This document shows, in pieces, positions 1 to 8,060 of a DNA stretch of 36,375 bases (positions are counted from its first letter, which is position 1; every line of letters starts with the position of its first letter). The notes under the pieces are model-generated. The model saw only the letters and a program-made list of their open reading frames with translations, was not told the DNA's origin and searched no databases. The position numbers and the translations under genes are program-made. Source of the stretch: an uncultured bacterium (lineage in GTDB: Bacteria > Krumholzibacteriota > Krumholzibacteriia > LZORAL124-64-63); assembly GCA_903912525.1 (NCBI GenBank), contig CAIWHK010000023.1:1-36375 (forward strand), in the 5' to 3' direction.

Positions 1-46
1 GCATCGTGCCGCGCGGCGCCTTTGTTCTTCCCCCGGTGATCCGCGC

Positions 47-1054
47 CTAGAAGGCGGTGACCAGCTGCGCCAGCCAGGTATCGTCACCGGCGTCGGTGTC
101 GCCCTGCCAGGAGCGGTACTCCACGCGCAGTTCCGCCGGCGATGCGACGCCCACGCCGAACCCGAAGCCCAGGTACTCGAGGTCCGCCGTCCCCGTCGTC
201 TCAGCATCGAGCTTGTCCCAGCGGCCGAACAGGTACCAGCGGTCGAAGTCGCGCGTGGCCTGCGCGTACCAGCCGTCGTCGGTCAGGTCGGCGCCGCCGC
301 CGAAGTCCAGGCGGCGCGCGACATATTCGCCCTTCAGGCCCCACGGTCCGCGGGTCGCCTGCACGTCGAAACCGACCAGCGACATCGACTGCGCGTCATC
401 GGTCGTGTTGAACGTGGCCGCCGAGGCGCCCAGTTCGACGCCTTCGACCGGCAGCACGCTGGCGCGCGCGCCCACGGCCCCGTCGGTCGCCAGCACCAGG
501 GGATCGCCGTCAGGCAGCTCGACGTCGGCGCCGTTGACCAGCCACGCGCGCAGCGTGTACTTCCGGGCTTCGATGAAGGCCATGGCACCGACGTCGTTCC
601 AGCTGTCGTGGGTGGCCGCGACCGCGACGGGCGCGGTGATCGTGCGCCGGTCCACGGACGCGTACGTCAGCCAGTCGATGCCGAACGGGACGTCGAACAT
701 GCCGACCGTCACGCCGGATCGTTCCCATTTCTTGTAGTGGTGCCGGCAGTCCGAGCCCGATCCCGCGAGCAGGAACGTCACGGTCGCGGTCCCGAGGCCG
801 AAGGTGCCCGTCTCCGGGTCGTAGGCCACCGCCACGCAGGTGCAGGAGTGGCTGGCCAGGCAGGCGGCGATGTCGAGCTCGGCCTGTCCCAGGTGGAAGT
901 TGCGTTCGCCGGGCGCCGGATTGTCCGTGCTGAACAGCACATCCATGAAGCCCGTGATCTCGAGCGGCGTGTACCTGACTTCGACGGCCGTGGCGCCCGA
1001 GGCCGCCAGCAGCAGGAATGCACAGGCCCAGCCCGACCGGATGATCTTCCGCAT
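47..1054 (-). CDS. Porin-like outer-membrane beta-barrel protein
   Basis: The product is 335 residues. The ATG at 1054 was chosen because a GAGGTGG ribosome-binding site lies just upstream and the protein then begins with a clear signal peptide (MRKIIRSGWACAFLLLAASG, cleavage after ATA-V or nearby). The mature part has alternating polar/hydrophobic beta-strand texture, a VGMFDVPFGIDW segment like that of phosphate-selective or short-chain porins, and ends in a C-terminal phenylalanine (LVTAF), the usual outer-membrane barrel signature. Four cysteines sit in residues of the first third (a CLASHSCTC cluster and a later C), which is odd for a barrel. I infer an outer-membrane channel; substrate unknown. 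It follows the TSUP permease gene on the same strand, but an AT-rich 175-nt gap with a possible promoter suggests its own transcript. A longer frame upstream lacks a signal peptide and was not used. Confidence 0.7.
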   Translation of the reverse strand: MRKIIRSGWACAFLLLAASGATAVEVRYTPLEITGFMDVLFSTDNPAPGERNFHLGQAELDIAACLASHSCTCVAVAYDPETGTFGLGTATVTFLLAGSGSDCRHHYKKWERSGVTVGMFDVPFGIDWLTYASVDRRTITAPVAVAATHDSWNDVGAMAFIEARKYTLRAWLVNGADVELPDGDPLVLATDGAVGARASVLPVEGVELGASAATFNTTDDAQSMSLVGFDVQATRGPWGLKGEYVARRLDFGGGADLTDDGWYAQATRDFDRWYLFGRWDKLDAETTGTADLEYLGFGFGVGVASPAELRVEYRSWQGDTDAGDDTWLAQLVTAF

Positions 1055-1170
1055 CAGCCACCTCGAAATGCCGTCGGCGCGTCTGCGCCGGTTGCCGGTT
1101 GCGGGGCGCACAGCGGCGTCCCCGGTCGTGGATCGGCCCGGGAGGGGGAAATCTTTAGACAATGTGCGTA

Positions 1171-1198
1171 ATATTAAGGAATTGTCATAAATTGCTAA
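1171..1198 (-). promoter_or_regulatory. Candidate promoter of the porin-like gene
   Basis: The 1150-1230 stretch is strikingly AT-rich against its surroundings. On the minus strand it holds TTAGCA (plus 1193-1198), a 16-nt spacer and TAATAT (plus 1171-1176), which would give a leader of about 110 nt before the ATG at 1054. Other -35 hexamers can be drawn here, so the exact boxes are uncertain. Confidence 0.35.
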
Positions 1199-1229
1199 AA
1201 TTGAGACGCAAAATCGGAATGGATCGTGG

Positions 1230-1994
1230 TCAACTACGGATGAAATAGACGGCCGCCACCACAACGCCGATGCCGACAATCGTCCAGCGCAGGGTCGCCG
1301 GCCCGATGCGCCCGGCCAGCTTCCCGCCGAGGGCCCCGCCGCACAGGGCGCCCACGGCCATCACGGCAGCCACGGGCCAGACGACCTGGCCGCTGAACAG
1401 GAAGAAGATCGCCGCCGCCACGTTCACGCTCAGCGAGATGACCTGCTTGAGCGCATTCAGGCGCGTGAGCGAGTCGTTCATTGTCAGGCCCAGCGCGGCC
1501 AGGACGATCACGCTCAGTCCGGCGCCGAAATAGCCGCCGTAGACGGCGGCGACCGTCACGGGCAGCCAGGCGGACCGTTCGAGGCCAGCACCGTGCGCAT
1601 CGCCCAGGCGCCGCACCAGCCACGCGCGCACGGGCCCCTGCACCGCCAGCAACAGCGAGGCGGCCAGGATCAGGAACGGCACCAACTCGCGGAAGACCTT
1701 CTCGCCGGTCACCAGCAGCAGCCAGCCGCCGGCGACGCCGCCCACAGCGCCGGCCGGGATGACACGCCACAGGCGCGCGCGCTGCCCGCGCAGGTCGTTG
1801 CGTTGCGCGAGGGCGCCGCCGACATAGCCGGGACAGAGGGCGACGGTGTTGGTGACGTTGGCGGCGACGGCCGGCAGGCCGAGGCCGAGCAGGGCGGGAA
1901 AGGTCAGCAGCGTGCCGCCGCCGGCCAGCGCGTTGACGGCGCCGGCAACCATGGCCGCCAGGCCGGCCAGCAGCAGGTGCGGGACGCTGAACAC
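1230..1994 (-). CDS. TauE/SafE (TSUP) family membrane permease
   Basis: This 254-residue protein is almost entirely hydrophobic, with about seven to eight membrane segments. It shows the family's features: an N-terminal AGxxNALAGGGTLLTFPALLGLGLPAVAANVTN-like stretch (residues about 17-47), a Y-GGYFGAG loop near residue 155, and a second-half repeat including LNALKQV. The TSUP family exports or imports sulfite, sulfoacetate and other small organic or sulfur anions across the inner membrane. Translation appears to start at a GTG (1992-1994) with a GAGG about 10 nt upstream. It lies 35 nt downstream of the threonine-synthase-like gene and is probably the last gene of the ygeW transcript, so a role in moving a purine-breakdown product is possible but is inference only. 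Length is typical of the family. Confidence 0.85.
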   Translation of the reverse strand: MFSVPHLLLAGLAAMVAGAVNALAGGGTLLTFPALLGLGLPAVAANVTNTVALCPGYVGGALAQRNDLRGQRARLWRVIPAGAVGGVAGGWLLLVTGEKVFRELVPFLILAASLLLAVQGPVRAWLVRRLGDAHGAGLERSAWLPVTVAAVYGGYFGAGLSVIVLAALGLTMNDSLTRLNALKQVISLSVNVAAAIFFLFSGQVVWPVAAVMAVGALCGGALGGKLAGRIGPATLRWTIVGIGVVVAAVYFIRS

Positions 1995-2029
1995 GGGGCA
2001 GGCCTCACAGGTTGGGGGGCGTTGACGGT

Positions 2030-3346
2030 TCAGCCCAGCGGCGGCACCGGTTCGGGCATCGCACAGGCGCCGAGGGCTGCGCCGGGATCCTTCAGGCCGT
2101 GGCCGGTCACCAGAACCGCCACGCGGTCGCGGTCGCCGATAAGACCCTGTTCGCGTGCGGCCAGGGCCCCGGCCATGCCGGCCGCGCCGGAAGGTTCGGC
2201 GAACACGCCGGCGCGCGAGGCGAGGTCGACGATCGTGCGGATGATGGCTGCGTCCGGCGTCGCGATGAACGCGCCGCCGGTGGCCGCCACGTAGCGCCAG
2301 GCCTTCACGCGGTTGCGCGGCACCCCGACGCTGATCGAGTCGGCGATGGTGTCGGGCACCACGGGGGTGATCGCGTCGCGGATGGCCGGGCCGGACATGG
2401 TCGCCTGCCCGCCGCCGCAGCGCGCCCAGGCCGCGGCCAGCGGCGAGGCGCCGGCCGCCTGCACGCCGATCACGCGCGGCACGCGGTTGATCAATCCCAG
2501 CGCATGCAATTCAATGAACGCCTTGGCCGTCGACGAGACGATGCAGCCGTCGCCGACCGGCACCAGCACCACATCGGGCAGGTCCTCGTTCGAGGTGAAC
2601 CCGCGCGTCAGGTCCCAGGCCAGTTCCAGCGCCGCCGTCTTCTTGCCCTCGACCAGCAGCGGGTTGTGCCCGCAGTTGCGGCTGTACCAGTTGTTCTTCG
2701 CGATCGCGACCAGCGACAGCTCGAACGCCTGGTCATAGGTGCCGTCCACGCGGATGACGTGCGCGCCGTGCAGCAGCAGCTGCGCCAGCTTGCCGCGCGG
2801 CGCCGCCGCCGGCACGAAGATGGTGGAGCGGAAGCCGCCCCGCGACGCCAGCACGGCCAGGCTGGCCGCCGCGTTGCCCGTCGAGGCGCAGGCCAGGTGG
2901 TCGAGACCCAACTGGTGGGCGCGCGCCATGGCCACGGCCGCGGCGCGGTCCTTCAGGCTGGCCGACGGCAGCGACGTGTCGTCCTTGATGACCAGCGAAT
3001 GCAGGCCCAGGTGGCGGGCCAGGCGCGGGGCGGGCAGCGGTGCCGTGCCGCCGACCGCCCACGCCGGATGGATCGCCGCGGGCGCCACCGGCAGCAGGGA
3101 AGAGAACCGCCACAGGCCGCGGGCAATGTCGCCGCCCTCGACTTTCAAGCGCACCGCGGTATCGCCCGCGCGCTCGTACGCAGCGTCGAGGATGCCGTCG
3201 ATGCCGCAGTCGGCGCAGACGAATCCTGCGTACACCGTGTCGTACTCGCGCCCGCAGACCACGCAGCGGCAGCCGACCCACCCGGGGTTGGCCGCCACCG
3301 GCGGCAGCGCTTCGCGGATTCCTTCCCTGTTGCCGTGCGCTTCCAT
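2030..3346 (-). CDS. Threonine-synthase-like PLP enzyme (fold type II), possible YgeX substitute
   Basis: The 438-residue protein belongs to the threonine synthase/tryptophan-synthase-beta PLP family. The N-terminus carries a zinc-ribbon-like element, with C28-x2-C31 and C44-x2-C47. The PLP lysine is K132 in SASLKDRA, followed by the phosphate-binding loop STGNAAASLAVLASRGG and a GDGCIVSS glycine segment. Known: such enzymes carry out beta/gamma-elimination or replacement on amino acids; threonine synthase converts O-phosphohomoserine to threonine. The gene starts 4 nt after the ygeW stop with no clear Shine-Dalgarno of its own, suggesting translational coupling. In the known urate/purine clusters YgeW is accompanied by YgeX, another fold-II PLP enzyme (2,3-diaminopropionate ammonia-lyase). 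I therefore infer that this protein may act on diaminopropionate or a related product rather than make threonine, though ordinary threonine synthase remains possible. Confidence 0.8.
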   Translation of the reverse strand: MEAHGNREGIREALPPVAANPGWVGCRCVVCGREYDTVYAGFVCADCGIDGILDAAYERAGDTAVRLKVEGGDIARGLWRFSSLLPVAPAAIHPAWAVGGTAPLPAPRLARHLGLHSLVIKDDTSLPSASLKDRAAAVAMARAHQLGLDHLACASTGNAAASLAVLASRGGFRSTIFVPAAAPRGKLAQLLLHGAHVIRVDGTYDQAFELSLVAIAKNNWYSRNCGHNPLLVEGKKTAALELAWDLTRGFTSNEDLPDVVLVPVGDGCIVSSTAKAFIELHALGLINRVPRVIGVQAAGASPLAAAWARCGGGQATMSGPAIRDAITPVVPDTIADSISVGVPRNRVKAWRYVAATGGAFIATPDAAIIRTIVDLASRAGVFAEPSGAAGMAGALAAREQGLIGDRDRVAVLVTGHGLKDPGAALGACAMPEPVPPLG

Positions 3347-3350
3347 GCCG

Positions 3351-4328
3351 CTACATCGTCAGGGCCATGAGGGCCTTGGCGGTGTGCAGCCGGTTCTCGG
3401 CCTCGTCCCAGACCACCGAGTGCGGGCCGTCGATGACCGCGTCGGTGACTTCCTGGCCGCGGCTGGCCGGCAGCGGGTGCATGTAGATGCTGTCCTTGGC
3501 GGCCAGCGCCATGCGCTTCTCGTTGGCGATCCAGTCGGGGTACCTGCTGATGTGCTGCACCGCGGCCTGCCGGTCGGGCTCGGTCACCAGGCAGCCCCAG
3601 CTTTTCGGGTAGACGATGTGCGCGCCCTCGAAGGCGGCGTCCATGTCGTCGACCATCTCGAACTTCGTGCCGTTGGCCGCCGCGTTGGCCTGGGCCTGCG
3701 CGATGATCTCCGGCATCAGCTTGAATTCCTTCGGGTGCGCCAGCGTCACGTCCAGGCCGAAGCGCGACATCATCAGGATGGTCGACTGCGGCACCGAGAT
3801 GGGGCGCACGTACGACGGCGCGTAGGTCCAGCTGACGGCGATCTTGCGACCGCGCAGGCCGTCGGGAAACTTCTCGCGGATCGTCATCAGGTCGGCGACG
3901 GCCTGGCAGGGATGGTAGATGTCGCACTGCATGTTCAGCACCGGCACGCGGCTGAGCGAGGCGACGCTGCGGATGAAGGCGTTGCCCTTGCCCCAGTCGC
4001 AATTGCGGATGGCGATGCCGTGGCCCATGCGGCTGAGCACCCGCGCGGTGTCTTCGGCCGTCTCGCCGTGGCTGACCTGCAGCTTCTCGGGGCTCAGGTC
4101 GTGGGCGTGGCCGCCCAGTTGCGTCATGCCGGCCTCGAACGAGTTGCGCGTGCGCGTGCTCTGCTCCCAGAACAGCATGAACAGGGTGCGGTCGCGCAGC
4201 AGTGCGTGGGGTTCGTCACGGTAGAACTTCCGCTTCAGGTCGGAACTGGTCTCGAGGACGAGTTCCAACTCGTCGCGCGTCCATTCCTGCGTATCGATGA
4301 AGTGGCGTCCCTGCAGCGGCTTGCTCAT
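3351..4328 (-). CDS. ygeW: Knotted carbamoyltransferase, YgeW family
   Basis: The protein (325 residues) has the aspartate/ornithine transcarbamylase fold signatures. The carbamoyl-phosphate loop is S57-T-R-T-R61 in EQSTRTRNSFE. HPCQ is at 139-142 and a HPLP motif (usually HCLP) at 284-287. The SWTYAPSYVRPISVPQST stretch (166-183) corresponds to the loop that makes the topological knot in YgeW and acetyl-/succinylornithine transcarbamylases. Known: YgeW is an orphan transcarbamylase of the E. coli purine region and of anaerobic urate-degradation clusters, thought to phosphorolyse a ureido intermediate to carbamoyl phosphate. E. coli YgeW is longer (about 400 residues). The ATG has an AAGGAGAG ribosome-binding site. 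It leads a minus-strand unit with the threonine-synthase-like gene and probably the TSUP gene. No carbamate kinase is visible in the window. Confidence 0.9.
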   Translation of the reverse strand: MSKPLQGRHFIDTQEWTRDELELVLETSSDLKRKFYRDEPHALLRDRTLFMLFWEQSTRTRNSFEAGMTQLGGHAHDLSPEKLQVSHGETAEDTARVLSRMGHGIAIRNCDWGKGNAFIRSVASLSRVPVLNMQCDIYHPCQAVADLMTIREKFPDGLRGRKIAVSWTYAPSYVRPISVPQSTILMMSRFGLDVTLAHPKEFKLMPEIIAQAQANAAANGTKFEMVDDMDAAFEGAHIVYPKSWGCLVTEPDRQAAVQHISRYPDWIANEKRMALAAKDSIYMHPLPASRGQEVTDAVIDGPHSVVWDEAENRLHTAKALMALTM

Positions 4329-4426
4329 GGTCTCTCCTTGGTCTGTCCGGCGGCCGCAGCACGTGTGGTGCGGCCGTGTTCACAGTTCCTGGTTCGTGGT
4401 TCTGCCCGTTCTTGCGCCAATCCCGC

Positions 4427-4456
4427 AAAATACTACGCGCCGGGCATGATTGGCAA
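4427..4456 (-). promoter_or_regulatory. Candidate ygeW promoter
   Basis: In the 251-nt gap upstream of ygeW the minus strand reads TTGCCA (plus 4451-4456), an 18-nt spacer and TATTTT (plus 4427-4432), about 100 nt before the ATG. The match is moderate. It is the best pair I can find in this gap, which otherwise holds only the terminator of the next gene. Confidence 0.35.
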
Positions 4457-4517
4457 CGTGAAGGGCGACCGGCGACCGGGAATCGGCGGGGTGGGTGCCT
4501 GCTGTCGCCAAATTGAA

Positions 4518-4545
4518 GGCGCCCGCCCCAGTCGGGACGGGCGCC
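4518..4545 (-). terminator. Intrinsic terminator after the lamin-tail protein gene
   Basis: Two 12-nt arms (4518-4529 and 4534-4545) separated by the 4-nt loop agtc form a GC-rich hairpin. The one DNA mismatch becomes a G-U pair in the minus-strand RNA. The minus strand then continues TTCAATTTGG, a short U-containing tail. It sits about 35 nt beyond the stop codon at 4580. Confidence 0.7.
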
Positions 4546-4579
4546 GGATCGGTGCCTCCAGCCGGTCGAATCGCCCCGA

Positions 4580-5221
4580 CTAGCGGAACGTGGCTTTCAG
4601 GCCGCCCCACGACGTGCCTTCGTCGGGCACGGCGCCGCAGTCGGTCACGTGGTTGCCCAGGCCGCTGAAGATGTCGATGGCGAAGAAAACCCAGCCGGCG
4701 CAGGGGTTGAAGGCGTCGGCCGGGTTGGTGTCGCCCGTGCAGACGCTGCTGATGCGCCGCATCGTCAGGTTCGCCGTGCTGCCGCCGCTGCAGGTCCAGG
4801 CCGTACCCGGGTCCTCGCCGACGCGGCCGATGCTGTCGATCACGGTGCTGCCGCCGTAGACCAGCACCAGTGCATCGTTGCCGTTGAAGTTCAGGTTCGT
4901 GTCGACCTGGTTGGCGTGCGCCAGCAGCGCCGCGTCGGCCAGGTTGTAGACGATGACGTGGGCCGCGCCCGGCGCAAGGTTGGTCGCGGGCAAACTGATC
5001 GCGAAGCCCGTCGTCGAGCCGTTCGAGTAGCGGTCCAGCCGGTAGCTGCCCAGGTTCACGACGTCCTGGGTGCCGTTGAAGATCTCGATGGCCTTGTTGT
5101 TGCCCGAGCCCTCGATGTACTCGCTGATGATGAGGTTCGAGGTCTGGGCCTGCGCTCCGGCAGCCCACAGGACGGCCAGCGTGACCGTAGCCAGCGCGCG
5201 CTTCAGGATCCTGGTGCTCAT
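4580..5221 (-). CDS. Secreted lamin-tail-domain (LTD) protein with short C-terminal SWGGLKATFR motif
   Basis: The 213-residue protein has a signal peptide (MSTRILKRALATVTLAVLWAAGAQA, cleavage near residue 25) followed by one lamin-tail domain. The domain begins LIISEYIEGSGNNKAIEIFN and holds the typical YRLDRYSNGS and IDSIGRVGEDPGTAW elements. Cysteines in AWTCSGG, SVCTGD, FNPCAGW and TDCGA could form disulfides outside the cytoplasm. LTDs in bacteria are found in secreted and surface proteins and nucleases; no catalytic domain is seen here. The last residues, TSWGGLKATFR, closely match the end of the beta-helix protein at 30827-31990 (TSWGDLKASFR), suggesting a shared export or anchoring signal. 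The gene stands alone between a consensus promoter (5296-5325) and a terminator (4518-4545), so it is a monocistronic unit inserted between the ygeW and ssnA units. Function unknown. Confidence 0.82.
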   Translation of the reverse strand: MSTRILKRALATVTLAVLWAAGAQAQTSNLIISEYIEGSGNNKAIEIFNGTQDVVNLGSYRLDRYSNGSTTGFAISLPATNLAPGAAHVIVYNLADAALLAHANQVDTNLNFNGNDALVLVYGGSTVIDSIGRVGEDPGTAWTCSGGSTANLTMRRISSVCTGDTNPADAFNPCAGWVFFAIDIFSGLGNHVTDCGAVPDEGTSWGGLKATFR

Positions 5222-5295
5222 GGCACTCCTCGGGGACAGACAGTTGGGCGATGCCTGGACTGCGCACCCCGGGATACGGGGGGCGCAACCCTGAG

Positions 5296-5325
5296 ATTAT
5301 ATCAAATGAAAGGCGTTGTTGTCAA
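5296..5325 (-). promoter_or_regulatory. Perfect consensus sigma-70 promoter for the LTD protein gene
   Basis: On the minus strand TTGACA (plus 5320-5325) and TATAAT (plus 5296-5301) are separated by 18 nt. Both hexamers match the consensus exactly, which is rare in sequence this GC-rich. The predicted start of transcription lies near 5289, giving a leader of about 65 nt to the ATG at 5221. Confidence 0.8.
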
Positions 5326-5386
5326 ACCCGGAGGTGGGGGGCCAACCCCGGACGGGGCGGGCCTTTAGCGCTCCAGGGTGGGCCCC

Positions 5387-6592
5387 TCAGCCGTTCATCA
5401 ATTCGTGCGGTAGCGCGGCGTAGAAGGCGCAGGCCGCCACCACGTCGTCGATGGGCACGTATTCGTCGGCCATGTGCGCGATTTCCTCGCGCCCCGGCCC
5501 GAATCCCAGGCACGACACCCCGTGCAGGCCCATGATGGCCACGCCGTTGGTGCTGAAGTTCCAGCGCGAGATCTCGGCCGGGCGGTTCGCGGTGGTCGCG
5601 AACGCCCGCTGGGCCGCCTGCAGCGCCGGGTGGTTCTCGTCCAGGACCCAGGTCGGGTAGTACTTGTCCATCGGGTACTCGAGCCCGGTCCAGGCCTTCT
5701 CACGGTAGGTCAGCGTGAAGACCTCGGCCTCGACGCCGGCGTCCTTCATCGCGGCCTCGACTTCGGCCAGCGCCGACTCGCGCGTCTCGCCGACGGTCAG
5801 GCGCCGGTCGATGTGGAACTCGGCCTCGGCGGGCACCGCGCACAGGCTGGGGGTCTTGCAGCCGATCCAGCTGATCGTGCAGGTGCCCTTGCCCAGGAAG
5901 GCATCGTCCTTCAGGCGCTCGTTCAGCTTCTCGATGGCGCCGATGGCCGGGGCGATCTTGTAGATCGCGTTGTCGCCCAGGTGCGGCATGCTGCCGTGGC
6001 ACGAGCGGCCCTTGACCCGCACGCGGATCTCCATGCGCCCGCGCTGCCCGCGGTTGATGCGCAGGTTGGTCGGCTCGGTCGAGACGACCAGTTCCGGCGC
6101 CAGCCGCTTCTCGTTCAGGATGTAGTGCCAGCACAGGCCGTCGCAGTCCTCTTCCATGACGGTGCCCGTCATCCAGACCTGGCAGCCGTCGAGCAGGCCC
6201 ATTTCCTTCATGATCTTGCCGGCGTAGACCATGCCGGCCATGCCGGCCTTCTGGTCGACCGAACCGCGCCCGAAGACCTTGCCGTCCTCGACCTTGCCCA
6301 CGAAGGGGTCGCAGTGCCACTGCGTGAGGTCGCCGACATCGACCGTGTCCATGTGGGCGTCGAAAGCGAAGACGCGCGGTCCGTTGCCGATCCGGCCGAG
6401 CACGTTGCCCAGCGGGTCAATCTGCACCTCGTCGAAGCCGACCGCTTCCATCTCGCGCGCCACGCGGCGCACGCACGCCTCTTCCTGCCCGGACAGTCCG
6501 CGCGCGGCGACGATGTCGCGCAGGAACGCGATCATCGGGTCCTGGAGTTCCTTTGCCCGCGCGGCGATGCGGTTGCCGATGTTGTCGCTCAT
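5387..6592 (-). CDS. ygeY: YgeY-family M20 metallohydrolase
   Basis: The 401-residue protein matches YgeY (about 403 residues in E. coli), an M20 zinc hydrolase class annotated as selenium-metabolism-linked. Metal ligands and catalytic residues are visible: H80 and D82 in FDAHMDTVD, the bridging D113 in GRGSVDQKAG, and E147/E148 in VMEEDCDG. A further acidic ligand lies in VVSTEPTN and a dimerisation-domain histidine in GRSCHGSMPH. The C-terminal histidine is probably in EEIAHMADEYVP. Known: YgeY is one of the genes required for anaerobic urate breakdown in gut bacteria and acts as a deacylase/amidase-type enzyme of uncertain substrate. It lies 63 nt downstream of ssnA on the same strand, as expected for the conserved pair. 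An AAGGA lies 12 nt before the ATG. No in-frame TGA or selenocysteine is apparent. Confidence 0.9.
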   Translation of the reverse strand: MSDNIGNRIAARAKELQDPMIAFLRDIVAARGLSGQEEACVRRVAREMEAVGFDEVQIDPLGNVLGRIGNGPRVFAFDAHMDTVDVGDLTQWHCDPFVGKVEDGKVFGRGSVDQKAGMAGMVYAGKIMKEMGLLDGCQVWMTGTVMEEDCDGLCWHYILNEKRLAPELVVSTEPTNLRINRGQRGRMEIRVRVKGRSCHGSMPHLGDNAIYKIAPAIGAIEKLNERLKDDAFLGKGTCTISWIGCKTPSLCAVPAEAEFHIDRRLTVGETRESALAEVEAAMKDAGVEAEVFTLTYREKAWTGLEYPMDKYYPTWVLDENHPALQAAQRAFATTANRPAEISRWNFSTNGVAIMGLHGVSCLGFGPGREEIAHMADEYVPIDDVVAACAFYAALPHELMNG

Positions 6593-6655
6593 CTGTGTGT
6601 TTCGTCCTTTGCGTTTCTTTGTCCCGGCGCCGGGCGTTTCCGTTGACCGGACAAG

Positions 6656-7996
6656 CTACGACTGCCAGCCCATGGCCCGCCACAGCTTGGCGGCGGCCGC
6701 CTGCAGCCGGGCCGATTCCACCGGCGGCTTCATGCCGGCCGCATAGACCCGGGCCCCGCCGACATAGACGGCGTCGATGTCCCAGGGGTGGAAGTCGAAC
6801 AGCAGGTGGCTGAGCCAGGTGTCGGTGGTCAGCGGGGTCTTCTGGAAATTGTTGAGGATGATGAAATCGGCGGGGGCGCCGGCATCGAGGGAGCCGAACG
6901 GTTCGCCGAAGATCTCGCGGGCCAGCCGGTAGTTGCCCAGCCACAGGCGCGCGGCGCCGGCATGGCCGAGCGGGCCGCGGCCGCCCTCGTTGCCGCGGAA
7001 GAAGGTGGTGCGCAGTTCGCCCCACATGTTGTCGTCCAGGCCGTCGGTCCCGACGCCGCTGCGCGCGGGGAACCGGTCGACGGGCGCGCGGCCGACGCCG
7101 TTGTTCATGTTCGAGCGGCCGCAATGGATCAGCCAGGCGCCGTTCTCCTCGAGCGTCTGCATGTCCAGCGGCGAGAGGTCCACGCCGTGCGCGAAGATGC
7201 TGCCCGGGCGCACCAGGCCGTTGTCCAGCAGGCGTTGCAGCGGGTCGCGCCAGCCGCGGTCGCGGCTGACCTCGCGGTCGGTCGTGCCCTCGGCCAGGTG
7301 GATGTGCAGGCCGGCGCCCTGGCGGCTGCAGATGCCCTCAAGCAACTGAAGCGTGCGGTCCTCGAGTGTGAACGACGCGTGCGCGCCGACCAGGCCGCGG
7401 AAGCGCGGCACATCGCCGCCGGCGGGCTTGTCGCGCAGCTTCTGGAGGTAGCGCTCGTTCTCCTCGAGCGTGATGTCGCGCTGGCCCTTGCCGCCGCGGT
7501 CGGTGACCTCGTAGCACAGGCAGCCGCGCAGGCCGACCTCGGTCAGCGCCTGCTCGATGCGGTCGAGCGAGCCGCCGACGCTCGAGAGGCTGGCGTGGTG
7601 GTCGAAGATGAGTGTGGTGCCGCAGCGCACGGCGCCCCAGGCCCCGGCCATCGCGCTCAGGTACACGGCCTCGGCGTCGAGGGCGCGGTCGAGCGGCCAC
7701 CAGACCTCGGTCAGGATGTCGGTGAAGGTCGACAGCGGCACGCGCGGCGCGGGCATGCCCGCGGCCAGCGACGCGTAGAGATGGCCGTGCGCATTGATGT
7801 TGCCGGGCATGACCGTGCGGCCCTTGAGGTCGATGACCTCGTCGCCGGCGCGCGCCTCCAGCGACGGCCCGCGCTCGACGACGCGTTCGCCGTCCATGCG
7901 CAGGTCCACCCGCTCGACGAGGGGGCGGGGAGCCCCTGCCAGGTCGGAGGGGAAGTAGTCCAGAACGTTGCCGTTCTTCAGCAGCAGACCGCCCAC
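6656..7996 (-). CDS. ssnA: SsnA-type amidohydrolase (chlorohydrolase family)
   Basis: The 446-residue protein starts at GTG 7994-7996, chosen because AGGAGG lies 7 nt upstream and the length then matches SsnA (about 442). An open frame extends further upstream but encodes no domain. Amidohydrolase-superfamily metal sites are visible: H70-x-H72 in MPGNINAHGHLY, a histidine in LHIHLAEG, the FAHGVDLS histidine, and the aspartate of GVGTDGLDDNMW. Known: SsnA belongs to the guanine deaminase/atrazine chlorohydrolase branch and is one of the genes tied to urate and purine use (with YgeY, YgeW, YgfK and XdhD) in Enterobacteriaceae and anaerobes. Its exact substrate is unsettled; a cyclic C-N bond hydrolysis of a purine-derived ring is likely. 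It heads an ssnA-ygeY transcript from the promoter at 8061-8089. Confidence 0.85.
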   Translation of the reverse strand: MGGLLLKNGNVLDYFPSDLAGAPRPLVERVDLRMDGERVVERGPSLEARAGDEVIDLKGRTVMPGNINAHGHLYASLAAGMPAPRVPLSTFTDILTEVWWPLDRALDAEAVYLSAMAGAWGAVRCGTTLIFDHHASLSSVGGSLDRIEQALTEVGLRGCLCYEVTDRGGKGQRDITLEENERYLQKLRDKPAGGDVPRFRGLVGAHASFTLEDRTLQLLEGICSRQGAGLHIHLAEGTTDREVSRDRGWRDPLQRLLDNGLVRPGSIFAHGVDLSPLDMQTLEENGAWLIHCGRSNMNNGVGRAPVDRFPARSGVGTDGLDDNMWGELRTTFFRGNEGGRGPLGHAGAARLWLGNYRLAREIFGEPFGSLDAGAPADFIILNNFQKTPLTTDTWLSHLLFDFHPWDIDAVYVGGARVYAAGMKPPVESARLQAAAAKLWRAMGWQS

Positions 7997-8060
7997 GGTA
8001 TCGCCTCCTGCACGGATGGACCAATGCGCACCGCTGCGCGGGACGCGGCACGCTGGCTCA

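Noticed and set aside
840-900. Cysteine cluster in the porin-like protein as a heme or metal site.
   Set aside because: There is no CxxCH or other recognised metal motif, so nothing beyond unusual cysteines can be supported.
5387-6592. A selenoprotein or SECIS element in ygeY, given the family's selenium-linked name.
   Set aside because: No in-frame TGA occurs and the active-site residues are standard; the name reflects genomic co-occurrence only.
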